Shown one piece after another: positions 29,506-38,318 of a stretch of 64,000 bases of DNA (positions are counted from its first letter, which is position 1; each line of letters starts with the position of its first letter). The DNA is from Rhodoferax sp. Lineage in GTDB: Bacteria > Pseudomonadota > Gammaproteobacteria > Burkholderiales > Burkholderiaceae_C. The translations under genes and the position numbers were made by a program. The notes under the pieces are model-generated. The model was not told where the DNA came from. It worked only from the letters and a program-made list of their open reading frames with translations, and did not search any database. The stretch is taken from positions 166,234-230,233 of the forward strand of contig JACKLL010000006.1 of the NCBI GenBank assembly GCA_024235935.1, in the 5' to 3' direction.

Positions 29506-31707
29506 ATGAAGCGGCAGACCCTGAAGATGCTGGTCATGCTGGCGCCGGGTGCGCTGCTCGGACTCGGCGGTCTGCTGATCGCGTTGCTGGCCTGGCTGGG
29601 ACTGACCGAGGAGCAGCGGGCGGTGCTGGTGCAGGCACGCGAATCGGTCATCGCCATGGCCACCATGGGGTGGCTGCTCGGCAGTGCCGCGCTCGCCGCG
29701 CTGGCGCAGCGCCTGTTCCGCGACCATGTGCAGGCGCTGGCCCGGCTCGAGGAACAGACCCGGGTGCTGATCAGCGGGCAGTCGCGCCAGCCGGTGGACG
29801 GCCGCGGCAGCACCCAGGTACGGGCGCTGGCGCTGGCCATCAATGACCTGGCAGCAGAGCGCAATCGCCTGCAGGACGACGTGGCGCACCAGGTGCGCCA
29901 GGCCAGCCAGGACATCGAGCGGGAACGGCGCCGGCTCGCCGCCTTGATGGCGGAATTGCAGCAAAGTGTCGTGGTGTGCAATCTCGACGGCCGCATCCTG
30001 CTGTACAACAACCGTGCCCGGCTGCAGTACCAGGCACTGGCCGACGGCAGCACGCTGGGTGACGGGGCTGGCACCATCGGCTTGGGGCGTTCGATCCATG
30101 CCGTGTTCGACGCCTCGCTGGTGGCGCATGCGCTGGACACCATCCGCCGGCGGCTGGACCGCGGCGCTGCCAACGCATCTGCGCAATTCGTGACCACGAC
30201 CCGCAGCGGACAGTTGCTGCGGGCCCAGGTCGCGGCCGTGCTCGATCAAGCGGATGATGCCTCTGACGAGGCGGGCCAGGCCGGCGGCCAACCCCAACTC
30301 AGTGGTTTCGTGCTGCTGCTGGACAACCTGACACGCGACTTCGCGCAGCAGTCGTTGCGCGACCAGCTGCTGCACACCATGACCGAGGGCAGTCGCAGCG
30401 CCCTGGCCAACCTGCAGACGGCGCTGGACATGCTGGACTTCCCGGATCTGGAGCCAGAGATGCGCACCCGCTTTCTCGGCGTGGTCCGTGAGGAAGCCGC
30501 CGCCATGAGCGAGCGGGTGCAGACGCTGGCCAAGCAGGAAGCCAGCGGCCTCAAGACGCGCTGGCCGATGGAGGACATGCGTGCCACCGACCTGGTGGCG
30601 GCGATCGCACGGCGCATGGATGCGGTGCCGGACCTGCAGGTGAGCGCCGAGGGTATCGACAGCGGCTTGTGGTTGCGCGTCGACAGCTTTTCGCTGATGC
30701 AGGCGATCGCCTACCTCGCATCCCGGCTGGTGCAGGAGTTCGGCATCGCACGCGCGAGCCTGCGTCTGGCGCGTTCGGGCAACCACGCCCATCTGGACCT
30801 CGTGTGGCACGGCACGGTGATGAGCACCGAGACGGTGATGGCCTGGGAACTCGATGCAATCCGCGTCGGCGACATGTCCACGCCGCTGACGGTGCGCGAC
30901 GTGGTCGAACGCCATGGCGGGGCTTTCTGGTTCGAGCGCGAGCGCGCACGGCACGAGGCCTTGTTCCGCTTTCTGTTGCCGCTGGCCAGCGCCGTGGCGC
31001 CGGAACCGGAGCTGCCATCAGCGGTGCAAGCTGCGCCGACCGCAGGCCGCCCCGCGTTCTACGACTTCGACCTGTTCCAGACCTCGGACATGGCCCACGC
31101 GCTGCTGGAGCGCCGGCTCGACGATCTGTCTTTCACCGTATTCGACACCGAAACCACCGGATTGGACCCGTCCCGCGGCGACGAGATCATCCAGATCGGC
31201 GCAACCCGCATCGTGCACGGGAAGTTGCTGCACCACGAGGGCTTCGAGCAGCTGGTGGATCCGCGCCGTCCCGTGCCTGCGGCCTCGACGCAGATCCATG
31301 GGATCACCAGTGCCATGCTGCGCGGGCAGCCCGGCATCGCGCAGGTCCTGCGCGCCTTCCATGCCTATGCCCACGATTCGGTGCTGGTCGCCCACAACGC
31401 CGCCTTCGACATGCGCTTTCTGCAACTCAAGGAGGCCGAAACCGGCATGGTGTTCGACCAGCCGGTGCTCGATACCCTGCTGCTGTCGGACATCGCGCAT
31501 CCCAACCAGGAATCCCATGCATTGGAGGCGATTGCGCAGCGCCTGGGGGTGTCCATGGTCAACCGCCACACCGCACTGGCCGACGCCATCGTCACGGCCG
31601 AGGTGTTCCTCAAGCTGATTCCGCTGCTGGCCGACAAGGGGATTCACACGCTGGGGCAGGCACGGGAGGCGGCGCAACGCAGCCGCTTTGCACGGGTCAC
31701 ATACTGA
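29506..31707 (+). CDS. Membrane PAS/pseudo-histidine-kinase fused to a DEDDh 3'-5' exonuclease
   Basis: The 733-residue protein has two membrane helices (about 7-33 and 48-70), a HAMP-like linker and coiled coil (72-150), a PAS-like domain (about 155-200; VVVCNLDGRILLYNNRA), and a histidine-kinase-like region (about 285-500). At the usual phospho-His site it reads LLHTMTEGSRSALANL, so the acceptor His is replaced, and N/G boxes are not recognisable. Residues about 540-715 are a complete DnaQ-type exonuclease: FDTETTGLDP, HGITSAML, LVAHNAAFDMRFL and HTALADA. It probably cleaves nucleic acid at the membrane under sensory control. Unfused exonucleases occur near similar acetate-type sensors in other proteobacteria. 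Confidence 0.88.
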   Translation: MKRQTLKMLVMLAPGALLGLGGLLIALLAWLGLTEEQRAVLVQARESVIAMATMGWLLGSAALAALAQRLFRDHVQALARLEEQTRVLISGQSRQPVDGRGSTQVRALALAINDLAAERNRLQDDVAHQVRQASQDIERERRRLAALMAELQQSVVVCNLDGRILLYNNRARLQYQALADGSTLGDGAGTIGLGRSIHAVFDASLVAHALDTIRRRLDRGAANASAQFVTTTRSGQLLRAQVAAVLDQADDASDEAGQAGGQPQLSGFVLLLDNLTRDFAQQSLRDQLLHTMTEGSRSALANLQTALDMLDFPDLEPEMRTRFLGVVREEAAAMSERVQTLAKQEASGLKTRWPMEDMRATDLVAAIARRMDAVPDLQVSAEGIDSGLWLRVDSFSLMQAIAYLASRLVQEFGIARASLRLARSGNHAHLDLVWHGTVMSTETVMAWELDAIRVGDMSTPLTVRDVVERHGGAFWFERERARHEALFRFLLPLASAVAPEPELPSAVQAAPTAGRPAFYDFDLFQTSDMAHALLERRLDDLSFTVFDTETTGLDPSRGDEIIQIGATRIVHGKLLHHEGFEQLVDPRRPVPAASTQIHGITSAMLRGQPGIAQVLRAFHAYAHDSVLVAHNAAFDMRFLQLKEAETGMVFDQPVLDTLLLSDIAHPNQESHALEAIAQRLGVSMVNRHTALADAIVTAEVFLKLIPLLADKGIHTLGQAREAAQRSRFARVTY

Positions 31708-31808
31708 GGCGGAGTGCGCCCCGTTCACACCCGGAAAGGGCCACCGGGGGAGTCATGGCCCTGGGCGGGCGAGCGCATGCGGGTACCGCCGTGCCGGGTT
31801 CGAGCGGG

Positions 31809-32468
31809 TCAGCTGCAGGGGCGCAGCGTCTTGCCGGCCAGCGCCGGCCGCAATGCATCGATGCGGGCGCGCAAGGCATCGTCGACCTGGGTGATGCGAA
31901 ACATGCTGGCGTGGGTCTCGGCCCGCTCCTGCAGCACCTGCGCGGTATGGACACCCCGCTTGGACAAGGCCGCCAGTTCGGCCGTCGCCCTGGCCTGGGA
32001 GTCGAAGCCACCCAGCGACAAGCCGTTGGCCAGCGCCGGGTTCTCGATCGGCTCGAGCCGCACGTTCAAGGCCAGCAGTTCTGCCCGCTTGCGGGCCAGT
32101 GTCAGGGCATCCGGGTATTTGCCCATGTAGACGATCCAGCGCGCCGGCTCGGATATTTCCTCCAGCGACCACACGCCGGCGGGCAAGGTCGTCTGCGCAC
32201 TCTGGCGCAGCACCGCCGCCTGGATATCGTCGAACAGCCCGGCCTGCAGGCAGATCGGCGCGGCCTGCGCCACCGGCGGCGCCGCTTCGGCCTGGCGGGC
32301 CTGCTCGGCCGACAGGATGATCAGCAGTTCGGGGCGGATCTGCTGTTTCAGGCGGTCCGGCTCACCTTGCGCGGCTGGCGCGAATCCGTAGGCCTGCAGC
32401 ATCTCGTGCGACCAGGCGTAATACCCCGCATTGAGCAAGACCAGCAGCAGGACCAGGAAACGCAGCAC
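31809..32468 (-). CDS. SPOR-domain membrane protein
   Basis: From the GTG at 32468 the protein has 219 residues: an N-terminal membrane helix (LRFLVLLLVLLNAGYYAWS), a periplasmic linker, and a SPOR-like domain at about 75-145 (CLQAGLFDDIQAAVLRQ..., RWIVYMGKYPDALTLARKRAELLAL) that normally binds denuded septal peptidoglycan. The C-terminal 60 residues resemble a second degenerate repeat. It starts 10 bp after birA. In related species birA, coaX and a SPOR protein form a set; coaX is not present here. The gene converges on the exonuclease gene across about 100 bp. Confidence 0.82.
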   Translation of the reverse strand: MLRFLVLLLVLLNAGYYAWSHEMLQAYGFAPAAQGEPDRLKQQIRPELLIILSAEQARQAEAAPPVAQAAPICLQAGLFDDIQAAVLRQSAQTTLPAGVWSLEEISEPARWIVYMGKYPDALTLARKRAELLALNVRLEPIENPALANGLSLGGFDSQARATAELAALSKRGVHTAQVLQERAETHASMFRITQVDDALRARIDALRPALAGKTLRPCS

Positions 32469-32478
32469 CGCAGGACGC

Positions 32479-33348
32479 TCAGGATGGTGTGCCGGGCCTG
32501 GCGCCCGACGGACGCACGCTGACTTCGGCGCTGGTGACAGTTTTCATACCGCTGGAAGTATGCACCAGCAATCCACCGGCGGCGTCCACGCCGCGGGCCG
32601 TTCCGCCGCTCCCGTCGCTGAGCGTGACGTCCTGCCCCGCCAGGACGTCACGCTGCGCGAAGGCGTCCTGGAACGGCGCGAAACCCTGGGTTTCGAACAG
32701 CACCACGCTGCGCACCAGGTCGGGCACGACCCGCTGCAGCACGGCCGGCGCATCGATGCCCGGCAACAGCTCCTGCAGGCAGGCCGGCGGCGTCGACAAG
32801 CCGGTGCCGTCGCGCGCCACGATGTTGATGCCCACGCCGATCACGGTATGGCGTTGCTGCGCGGTGGTGGCGGTTTCGATCAGGATGCCGGCCAGCTTGC
32901 GCCCGTCCAGCCACAGGTCATTGGGCCACTTGAGCCCGATGCGCGGATGCAGGCTGCGCGCGACCGCCACCCCGACCGCCAGCGACAGGCCCGACCAGCT
33001 GGCCGGCGCCAGCGCCAGTCCCAGTGAAAAGGTCAGCGACGGCACCGGTGCCGTGGCTGGCGCAAAGCCGTCCGGCAGGGATGCGGCATCGCTGTGCCAA
33101 GTCCGCCCCATGCGGCCACGGCCGGCCGTCTGCCGTTCGGCCACCAGCAGGCAGGGCCTGGTCTGGCCGGCGCGGGCCCGGCGCATGAGTTCGGTGTTGG
33201 TGGAGTCTATCGAGGGCAGCACCTCGACCACGAGGCCGGGCACCACCGCGGCCAGAGCGTCGCCCAGCGGCTGCACGGGCCAGTCCATCATGGCCGCAAC
33301 GGCAGATGGCGGCCGCGCACCGACGTCCTGCGCCCCGGGTTTCGGCAT
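32479..33348 (-). CDS. birA: Biotin-[acetyl-CoA-carboxylase] ligase
   Basis: The 289-residue protein (ATG at 33348) has the biotin-ligase core: STNTELMRRA, AERQTAGRGRMGRTW (ATP/biotin loop), LALAPASWSGLSLAVGVAVA, LKWPNDLWLDGRKLAGILIET and GVGINI, with a short C-terminal domain. There is no N-terminal helix-turn-helix of the E. coli type, so it is a monofunctional ligase that biotinylates the carboxylase carrier protein. The ATG at 33291 (MMDWPVQPL) is an alternative start. It begins 19 bp after the stop of the SET-domain gene. Confidence 0.93.
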   Translation of the reverse strand: MPKPGAQDVGARPPSAVAAMMDWPVQPLGDALAAVVPGLVVEVLPSIDSTNTELMRRARAGQTRPCLLVAERQTAGRGRMGRTWHSDAASLPDGFAPATAPVPSLTFSLGLALAPASWSGLSLAVGVAVARSLHPRIGLKWPNDLWLDGRKLAGILIETATTAQQRHTVIGVGINIVARDGTGLSTPPACLQELLPGIDAPAVLQRVVPDLVRSVVLFETQGFAPFQDAFAQRDVLAGQDVTLSDGSGGTARGVDAAGGLLVHTSSGMKTVTSAEVSVRPSGARPGTPS

Positions 33349-33367
33349 TCCGGCTGCGGGCACATCG

Positions 33368-33868
33368 TCAGTGCTTTTTCTTCTTCTTCTTTTTCTTGGG
33401 TGCGAGCAGGGTGCCGCGGCAGTTGCTGGCACCACACCAGCACGGATACTCGGCCTTGAGTTCCTTGGTGTATTTCTCGTCGATGATCAGCCCGTAGTCG
33501 TAGTTGAGCTCCTCACCGGCGGCGATGTTGCGCAGCGCCTTGATGAACACCCGGCCGCCGTCCTCGTCCGCCTCGCAGTTCGGATCGCAGGAATGGTTGA
33601 TCCAGCGCGACGAGTTGCCGCCATACAGGGCGTCGATGACACGCTTCTTGTCGATGTGGAAATAGAAGGTGTGGTTGGGGTCGTTCGGATCATGCGGATG
33701 GCGCCTTTGCGCCTCCTTCCACTTGATGATCTCGCCCACGTATTCGATGATGGTCTCGCCCTCGGCGAGGTCCTGCACGGCGAACACACCTTTACCATGC
33801 ACGCCAGAGCGACGGGTCTGGATGCGACGACCGGCGGCCGACGACTCTTTGGGGGTTTTGGCGGGCAC
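33368..33868 (-). CDS. SET-domain protein-lysine methyltransferase
   Basis: From the GTG at 33868 the protein has 166 residues: RRSGVHGKGVFAVQDLAEG, EYVGEIIKWKEA, the substrate/SAM motif GGNSSRWINHSCDPNCEA, GEELNYDYG and a post-SET cysteine cluster (CWCGASNCRG), ending in a poly-lysine tail. This is a full SET fold with the catalytic NHSCxPN and YDYG residues, so it should methylate lysine on a cytoplasmic protein. The family is best known in eukaryotes but occurs in chlamydiae and some proteobacteria. The start is inferred from the residue pattern (VPAKTPKES); no clear ribosome site is visible. The gene diverges from topB. Confidence 0.9.
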   Translation of the reverse strand: MPAKTPKESSAAGRRIQTRRSGVHGKGVFAVQDLAEGETIIEYVGEIIKWKEAQRRHPHDPNDPNHTFYFHIDKKRVIDALYGGNSSRWINHSCDPNCEADEDGGRVFIKALRNIAAGEELNYDYGLIIDEKYTKELKAEYPCWCGASNCRGTLLAPKKKKKKKKH

Positions 33869-33900
33869 GTTGAAAATTTTGGTAATCTGAACTCGTATGG

Positions 33901-33947
33901 GCGCGCGTGTGTGCGCGCCTGCATGGGTGTGCGCGTGTGCGCACGCG
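33901..33947. repeat. Alternating purine-pyrimidine (GC/GT) tract
   Basis: Two alternating runs, 18 bases at 33901-33918 and 21 bases at 33927-33947, are composed only of GC, GT and CA steps. They lie in the 99-bp gap between the SET gene and topB, where both promoters must be. Such tracts can adopt Z-DNA under negative supercoiling. Confidence 0.85.
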
Positions 33948-33967
33948 AGACTTTGGATTGTAGTCAG

Positions 33968-36900
33968 ATGAAAAACGCAGTTGTGGGCAAAACCCTTGTC
34001 ATTGCAGAGAAGCCATCCGTCGCGCAGGACATCGTCCGGGCGCTGACGCCCGTGGCGGGCAAGTTCGAGAAATTCGAAGACCACTTCGAGAACGAGAAAT
34101 ACGTGGTGACCAGCGCGGTCGGCCACCTGGTCGAGATCCAGGCACCCGAGGAATTCGACGTCAAGCGCGGCAAGTGGAGCTTTGCCCACCTGCCGGTGAT
34201 ACCGCCGCATTTCGACATCAAGCCGATGGACAAGACCAAGAGCCGGCTCAATGCCATCGTCAAGATGGCCAAGCGCAAGGACGTGAACGCGTTCATCAAT
34301 GCCTGCGATGCGGGGCGCGAGGGCGAACTGATCTTCCGGCTGATCCAGCAGTACAGCAAGGTTCAGCACCCGGTCAAGCGGCTATGGCTGCAGTCGATGA
34401 CGCCGCAGGCGATCCGCGACGGTTTCGATACGCTGCGCAGCGACGCACAGATGATGCCGCTGGCCGACGCCGCGCGTTGCCGCTCCGAGGCCGACTGGCT
34501 GGTCGGCATCAACGGCACCCGCGCGATGACGGCCTTCAACTCGCGCGATGGCGGTTTCTTTCTGACCACCGTGGGCCGGGTGCAGACGCCGACGCTGTCG
34601 GTGGTGGTGGAGCGCGAGGAAAAAATCCGCAAGTTCGTCAGCCGCGACTACTGGGAGATCCACGCCAGCTTCAAGGCCCAGGCCGGCAACTACGATGCCA
34701 AGTGGTTCGACCCCACCTGGAAAAAGGCGGCCGCCAACCAGGCCGCCGGCAACCTGGAAGAGTCCGACCCCGAACTCAAGGCCGACCGCAAGTGGTCACT
34801 GGCCGAGGCCAAGGCGATTGCCGATGCGGTGCGCGGCAAGCCGGCCACGGTCACGGAGGAGAGCAAGCCGACGACGCAGGCCAGCCCCTTGCTGTTCGAC
34901 CTGACCTCGCTGCAGCGCGAGGCCAACGGCAAGTTCGGCTACAGCGCCAAGACCACCTTGTCGATCGCGCAAAGCCTGTACGAGCGCCACAAGGCACTGA
35001 CCTACCCACGGACCGACTCGCGCGCCCTGCCGGAGGACTACCTGCCGGTGGTGCGCGAGACCTTCGAAATGCTGGCCAAGAGCCCGATGAAGCACCTGGC
35101 CCCGCATGCGGCGACCGCGCTCAAGGGCAATTACATCAAGCCCAGCAAGCGCATCTTCGACAACACCAAGGTAAGTGATCACTTTGCGATCATTCCAACC
35201 CTGCAGGCGCCCACCGGCCTGAGTGAGGCCGAGCAAAAGGTCTATGACCTGGTGGTGCGCCGCTTTATGGCCGTATTCTTCCCCAGTGCCGAATACCAGG
35301 TCACGACCCGCATCTCGCTCTGCGAGGGCCACAGCTTCAAGACCGAAGGCAAGGTGCTGGTCAAGCCCGGCTGGCTGGCGATCTATGGCAAGGAAGCCCA
35401 GGACGAAACCAAGGAAGGCGACGACAAGAGCGGCGCCACGCTGGTGCCGGTGCAGCCGGGCGAAAAGGTGCTGACCGAGACCGTCAACGCCAAGGGCCTG
35501 CAGACCCGGCCACCGGCACGCTACTCCGAGGCCACGCTGCTCGGCGCCATGGAAGGCGCAGGCAAGGCAATCGAAGACGAGGAATTGCGCGCCGCGATGC
35601 ATGAAAAGGGCCTGGGCACACCTGCCACCCGCTCCAGCATCATCGAGGGACTGATCGTCGAAAAGTACATGCTGCGCGAAGGGCGCGAACTGATCCCGAC
35701 CGCCAAGGCCTTCCAGCTGATGACACTGTTGCGCGGCCTGGGTGTGGAGGAACTCTCCAAAGCCGAACTCACCGGTGAGTGGGAATACAAGCTCTCGCAG
35801 ATGGAGCATGGCAAGCTCAGCCGCAGCAGCTTCATGGCCGAGATCGCTGCGATGACCGAGCGCATGGTCAAGAAGGCCAAGGAATACGACCGCGACACGA
35901 TTCCCGGCGACTACGCCACCCTCACGGCACCGTGCCCGAACTGCGGCGGCGTGGTCAAGGAGAACTACCGCCGCTATACCTGTACCGGCAAGCCGGGCGT
36001 GTCGGAGCCCTGCGGCTTCTCGTTCGGCAAGACGCCGGCCGGACGGACCTTCGAGGTTGCCGAGGTCGAGCAGTTCCTGCGCGACAAGAAGATCGGCCCG
36101 CTGGAGGGTTTTCGTTCCAAGGCAGGCTGGCCGTTCACCGCCGAGATGGTCATCAAGTTCGACGAAGAGACCAAGAACTACAAGCTGGAATTCGACTTCG
36201 GGGACGACAAGAAGGGCGAGGAAAGCGGCGAGCTGATCGACTTCAGCGGCAAGGAGTCGCTGGGTGCCTGCCCGAAATGTGGTGCCGCGGTCTTCGAGCA
36301 CGGCAAGAACTACGTGTGCGAAAAGTCTGTTCCGACCGACGCGCAAGCCACGCCGAGCTGCGACTTCAAGACCGGCCAGATCATTCTTCAGCAACCGGTC
36401 AGCCGCGAACAGATGCAGAAGCTGCTGCTAGAGGGCAAGACCGACATGCTGGACAAGTTCGTCTCGATGCGCACCCGCCGCCCGTTCAAGGCCATGCTGG
36501 CCTGGGACAGCGAGGCCGGCAAGGTCGGGTTCGAATTCGCGCCATCGAAATTCCCGCCGCGCAAGCCGGCGGCAGGTGCCGCAGCAAAAGCAGCGCCCGC
36601 ATCCAGGGCGGGACGTGCCCCGGCGGCCGGCAAGGTGGCTGCGAAAAAGGCGCCTGCGGCCAAGTCTGCGGCTGGCAAGGTGGCGGCGAAGAAGGTGGCG
36701 GCGAAAAAGGTGTCCTCCAAGACCGCGGCCAAACCCAAGACGCCGAAGGTCGGCACCTTGCGCCCAAGTCCGGAACTGGCGGCCGTCATCGGCGACAGCC
36801 TGGTGGCCCGCACCGAGGTCGTCAAGAAGATGTGGGACTACATCAAGGCCAACGGCCTGCAGGACGCGACCAACAAGCGCGCCATCAACGCCGACGCCAA

Positions 36901-36976
36901 GCTGATGCCTGTTTTCGGCAAGCCGCAGATCACGATGTTCGAGATGGCAGGGCTGATCGGCAAGCACCTGTCCTGA
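33968..36976 (+). CDS. topB: DNA topoisomerase III with C-terminal SWIB domain
   Basis: The 1002-residue protein has a TOPRIM domain (LVIAEKPSVAQDI, NACDAGREGELIFRL) and the type IA core with the catalytic Tyr in LTYPRTDSRALP at about 346, VGRVQTPTLSVV and GLGTPATRSSIIEGL. The C-terminus has two zinc-ribbon-like units (CPNCGGVV..., CPKCGAAV...), a long Lys/Ala-rich linker (about 870-925) and a SWIB/MDM2-like domain (about 930-1002; SPELAAVIGDSLVARTEVVKKMWDYI...). It decatenates DNA and removes negative supercoils. The frame is open for about 490 codons upstream, but that part is antisense to birA and the SET gene; the ATG at 33968 opens the conserved sequence. Confidence 0.95.
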   Translation: MKNAVVGKTLVIAEKPSVAQDIVRALTPVAGKFEKFEDHFENEKYVVTSAVGHLVEIQAPEEFDVKRGKWSFAHLPVIPPHFDIKPMDKTKSRLNAIVKMAKRKDVNAFINACDAGREGELIFRLIQQYSKVQHPVKRLWLQSMTPQAIRDGFDTLRSDAQMMPLADAARCRSEADWLVGINGTRAMTAFNSRDGGFFLTTVGRVQTPTLSVVVEREEKIRKFVSRDYWEIHASFKAQAGNYDAKWFDPTWKKAAANQAAGNLEESDPELKADRKWSLAEAKAIADAVRGKPATVTEESKPTTQASPLLFDLTSLQREANGKFGYSAKTTLSIAQSLYERHKALTYPRTDSRALPEDYLPVVRETFEMLAKSPMKHLAPHAATALKGNYIKPSKRIFDNTKVSDHFAIIPTLQAPTGLSEAEQKVYDLVVRRFMAVFFPSAEYQVTTRISLCEGHSFKTEGKVLVKPGWLAIYGKEAQDETKEGDDKSGATLVPVQPGEKVLTETVNAKGLQTRPPARYSEATLLGAMEGAGKAIEDEELRAAMHEKGLGTPATRSSIIEGLIVEKYMLREGRELIPTAKAFQLMTLLRGLGVEELSKAELTGEWEYKLSQMEHGKLSRSSFMAEIAAMTERMVKKAKEYDRDTIPGDYATLTAPCPNCGGVVKENYRRYTCTGKPGVSEPCGFSFGKTPAGRTFEVAEVEQFLRDKKIGPLEGFRSKAGWPFTAEMVIKFDEETKNYKLEFDFGDDKKGEESGELIDFSGKESLGACPKCGAAVFEHGKNYVCEKSVPTDAQATPSCDFKTGQIILQQPVSREQMQKLLLEGKTDMLDKFVSMRTRRPFKAMLAWDSEAGKVGFEFAPSKFPPRKPAAGAAAKAAPASRAGRAPAAGKVAAKKAPAAKSAAGKVAAKKVAAKKVSSKTAAKPKTPKVGTLRPSPELAAVIGDSLVARTEVVKKMWDYIKANGLQDATNKRAINADAKLMPVFGKPQITMFEMAGLIGKHLS

Positions 36977-37040
36977 GCACCAGCCGGCCACGCGCCGCAA
37001 GCGCGGTTTCGGCCACGTGCGGGACGTCTTGCGTGCAAGG

Positions 37041-37064
37041 CCAGGCCCGCGCGGCGGGCCCTGG
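37041..37064. terminator. Strong hairpin between convergent topB and cupin genes
   Basis: CCAGGCCCGC pairs with GCGGGCC(C)TGG around a 3-base loop, with one bulged base. It lies between two convergent stops (36976 and 37073), where a bidirectional terminator is expected. No T-run follows. Confidence 0.45.
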
Positions 37065-37072
37065 CTGCGCCG

Positions 37073-37561
37073 TCAACGAATGAACTGATCGAGGTATGCG
37101 CCGCCCAGGCCGTTGGCCTCGTAATGTGCGCGGCACATTACGATCTTGCTGAACACGTCTTCGTAGCCGGTCTGCTTGCCGTCGGCGTCCACATAGACCA
37201 TGGCGCCGTGGATGTTGAACAGTGTGATCATCTCGGTCGCGCCGACCTGCTCGTCCACGACCAGCGTGTGGATCTCGCCGGGCGGTTCGTATACGAAGGA
37301 GCCCTGGGACGCGATCCAGTCATGCTCCAGGTAGCGCCAGGCGCCCTTGATCACGTACCCGGTGACCCACGACGGGTGGATATGGCGCGACAACACGCCG
37401 GACTTGCGCACCCGCAGCAGGTTGCACCAGCTGCCGGTGACGGTATTGAGCAGCAGCGGGCGGAACCAGACATCGGGCGCCTGGGGTACCCAGACACGCT
37501 CGTCGTCAGGAATGGCCTGGACCGCGATTTCGGGCTGGATGCCGGGGAGTTGAACGATCAT
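37073..37561 (-). CDS. Cupin of the 2,4'-dihydroxyacetophenone dioxygenase-like family
   Basis: The 162-residue protein is a single cupin barrel: metal ligands are likely in LSRHIHPSWVTGYVIKGAW and FVYEPPGEIHTLVV (His-x-His and a later His with Glu). Overall it resembles 2,4'-dihydroxyacetophenone dioxygenase-like cupins, a family with few characterised members. It is the last gene of a minus-strand set (Fe-ADH, amidotransferase, aldehyde dehydrogenase, HAD, SDR), 19 bp after the SDR. Its real substrate is unknown; aromatic ring-derived ketones are not suggested by the neighbours. Confidence 0.8.
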   Translation of the reverse strand: MIVQLPGIQPEIAVQAIPDDERVWVPQAPDVWFRPLLLNTVTGSWCNLLRVRKSGVLSRHIHPSWVTGYVIKGAWRYLEHDWIASQGSFVYEPPGEIHTLVVDEQVGATEMITLFNIHGAMVYVDADGKQTGYEDVFSKIVMCRAHYEANGLGGAYLDQFIR

Positions 37562-37580
37562 GGCAGTCTCTTTCTCGGTG

Positions 37581-38318
37581 TCAGGTGATCAGGTAGCCGC
37601 CGTCGACCGGCAGCACGGTTCCGGTCACGAAGCCGGCCCAGGGCGATGCCAGGAACAGGGCCGCGCCGGCCACGTCCTTGGGGGTACCCCAGCGGCCCAT
37701 GGGCGTGCGCGCCAGGATGGGGCCACTGCGGGCCGCGTCATTCTGCAATGCGCTGGTCAGCGGCGTCGCGATCCAGCCCGGCGCCAGTGCGTTGACGCGG
37801 ATGCCGTCGGCCGCATAGGCAATCGCCAGCGACTTGGTCAGCTGGGCCACGCCGCCCTTGCTGGCCGAGTACGCCGGCACCAGGCCACCACCGAAGAAAC
37901 TCAGCATCGACGCGGTGTTGATGATGCAGCCGCCGGACTTGGCCAGCAGCGTTCGCGCGGCCGCACAGGTGCGCATGCTGCCATTGAGATTGATGTCGAG
38001 CACCTGGGCAAACACCACCGGGTCGAGTTCCTCGCCACGGCGGATCACGCCGGCGCAATTGACCAGCACGTCGAGCCGCTCCAGCGCACCGATATGACCG
38101 GTCACCGCTGCGTCGCTGCGCACATCGAGCTGCACGACGGAAATACCGGCAAGTTCCGGGTCCGCCTGCGCACGTGCCACTTCAGCCGCCGTGGCACCGG
38201 TGACCGTCACCACAGCACCCAGCGCCTTGAATGCGGCTCCGATGCCTGCACCGATGCCGCTCGAGCCCCCCACCACCCATACGTGGCGGTCCTTGAAAAA
38301 ATCGATTCCGTCAGCCAC
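37581..38318 (-). CDS. Short-chain dehydrogenase/reductase
   Basis: The 245-residue protein has the NAD(P) motif GGSSGIGAGIG, an NCAGV segment, catalytic Ser in NTASMLSFFGG and the YSASK motif, and ends FVTGTVLPVDGGYL, a classical SDR. It starts with GTG, preceded by AAAGGGAGA, and overlaps the HAD gene stop by eight bases, so translation is coupled. Substrate cannot be told from sequence. A role in oxidising or reducing an alcohol or ketone intermediate of the adjoining amine pathway is inferred from context. Confidence 0.9.
   Translation of the reverse strand: MADGIDFFKDRHVWVVGGSSGIGAGIGAAFKALGAVVTVTGATAAEVARAQADPELAGISVVQLDVRSDAAVTGHIGALERLDVLVNCAGVIRRGEELDPVVFAQVLDINLNGSMRTCAAARTLLAKSGGCIINTASMLSFFGGGLVPAYSASKGGVAQLTKSLAIAYAADGIRVNALAPGWIATPLTSALQNDAARSGPILARTPMGRWGTPKDVAGAALFLASPWAGFVTGTVLPVDGGYLIT

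Noticed and set aside
32489..33967. In-frame N-terminal extension of topB of nearly 490 codons
   Set aside because: It lies antisense to birA and the SET gene, and TopB homology starts at the ATG at 33968.
33868..33968. Small gene in the SET/topB gap
   Set aside because: Only alternating GC/GT sequence; no ribosome site or conserved frame.
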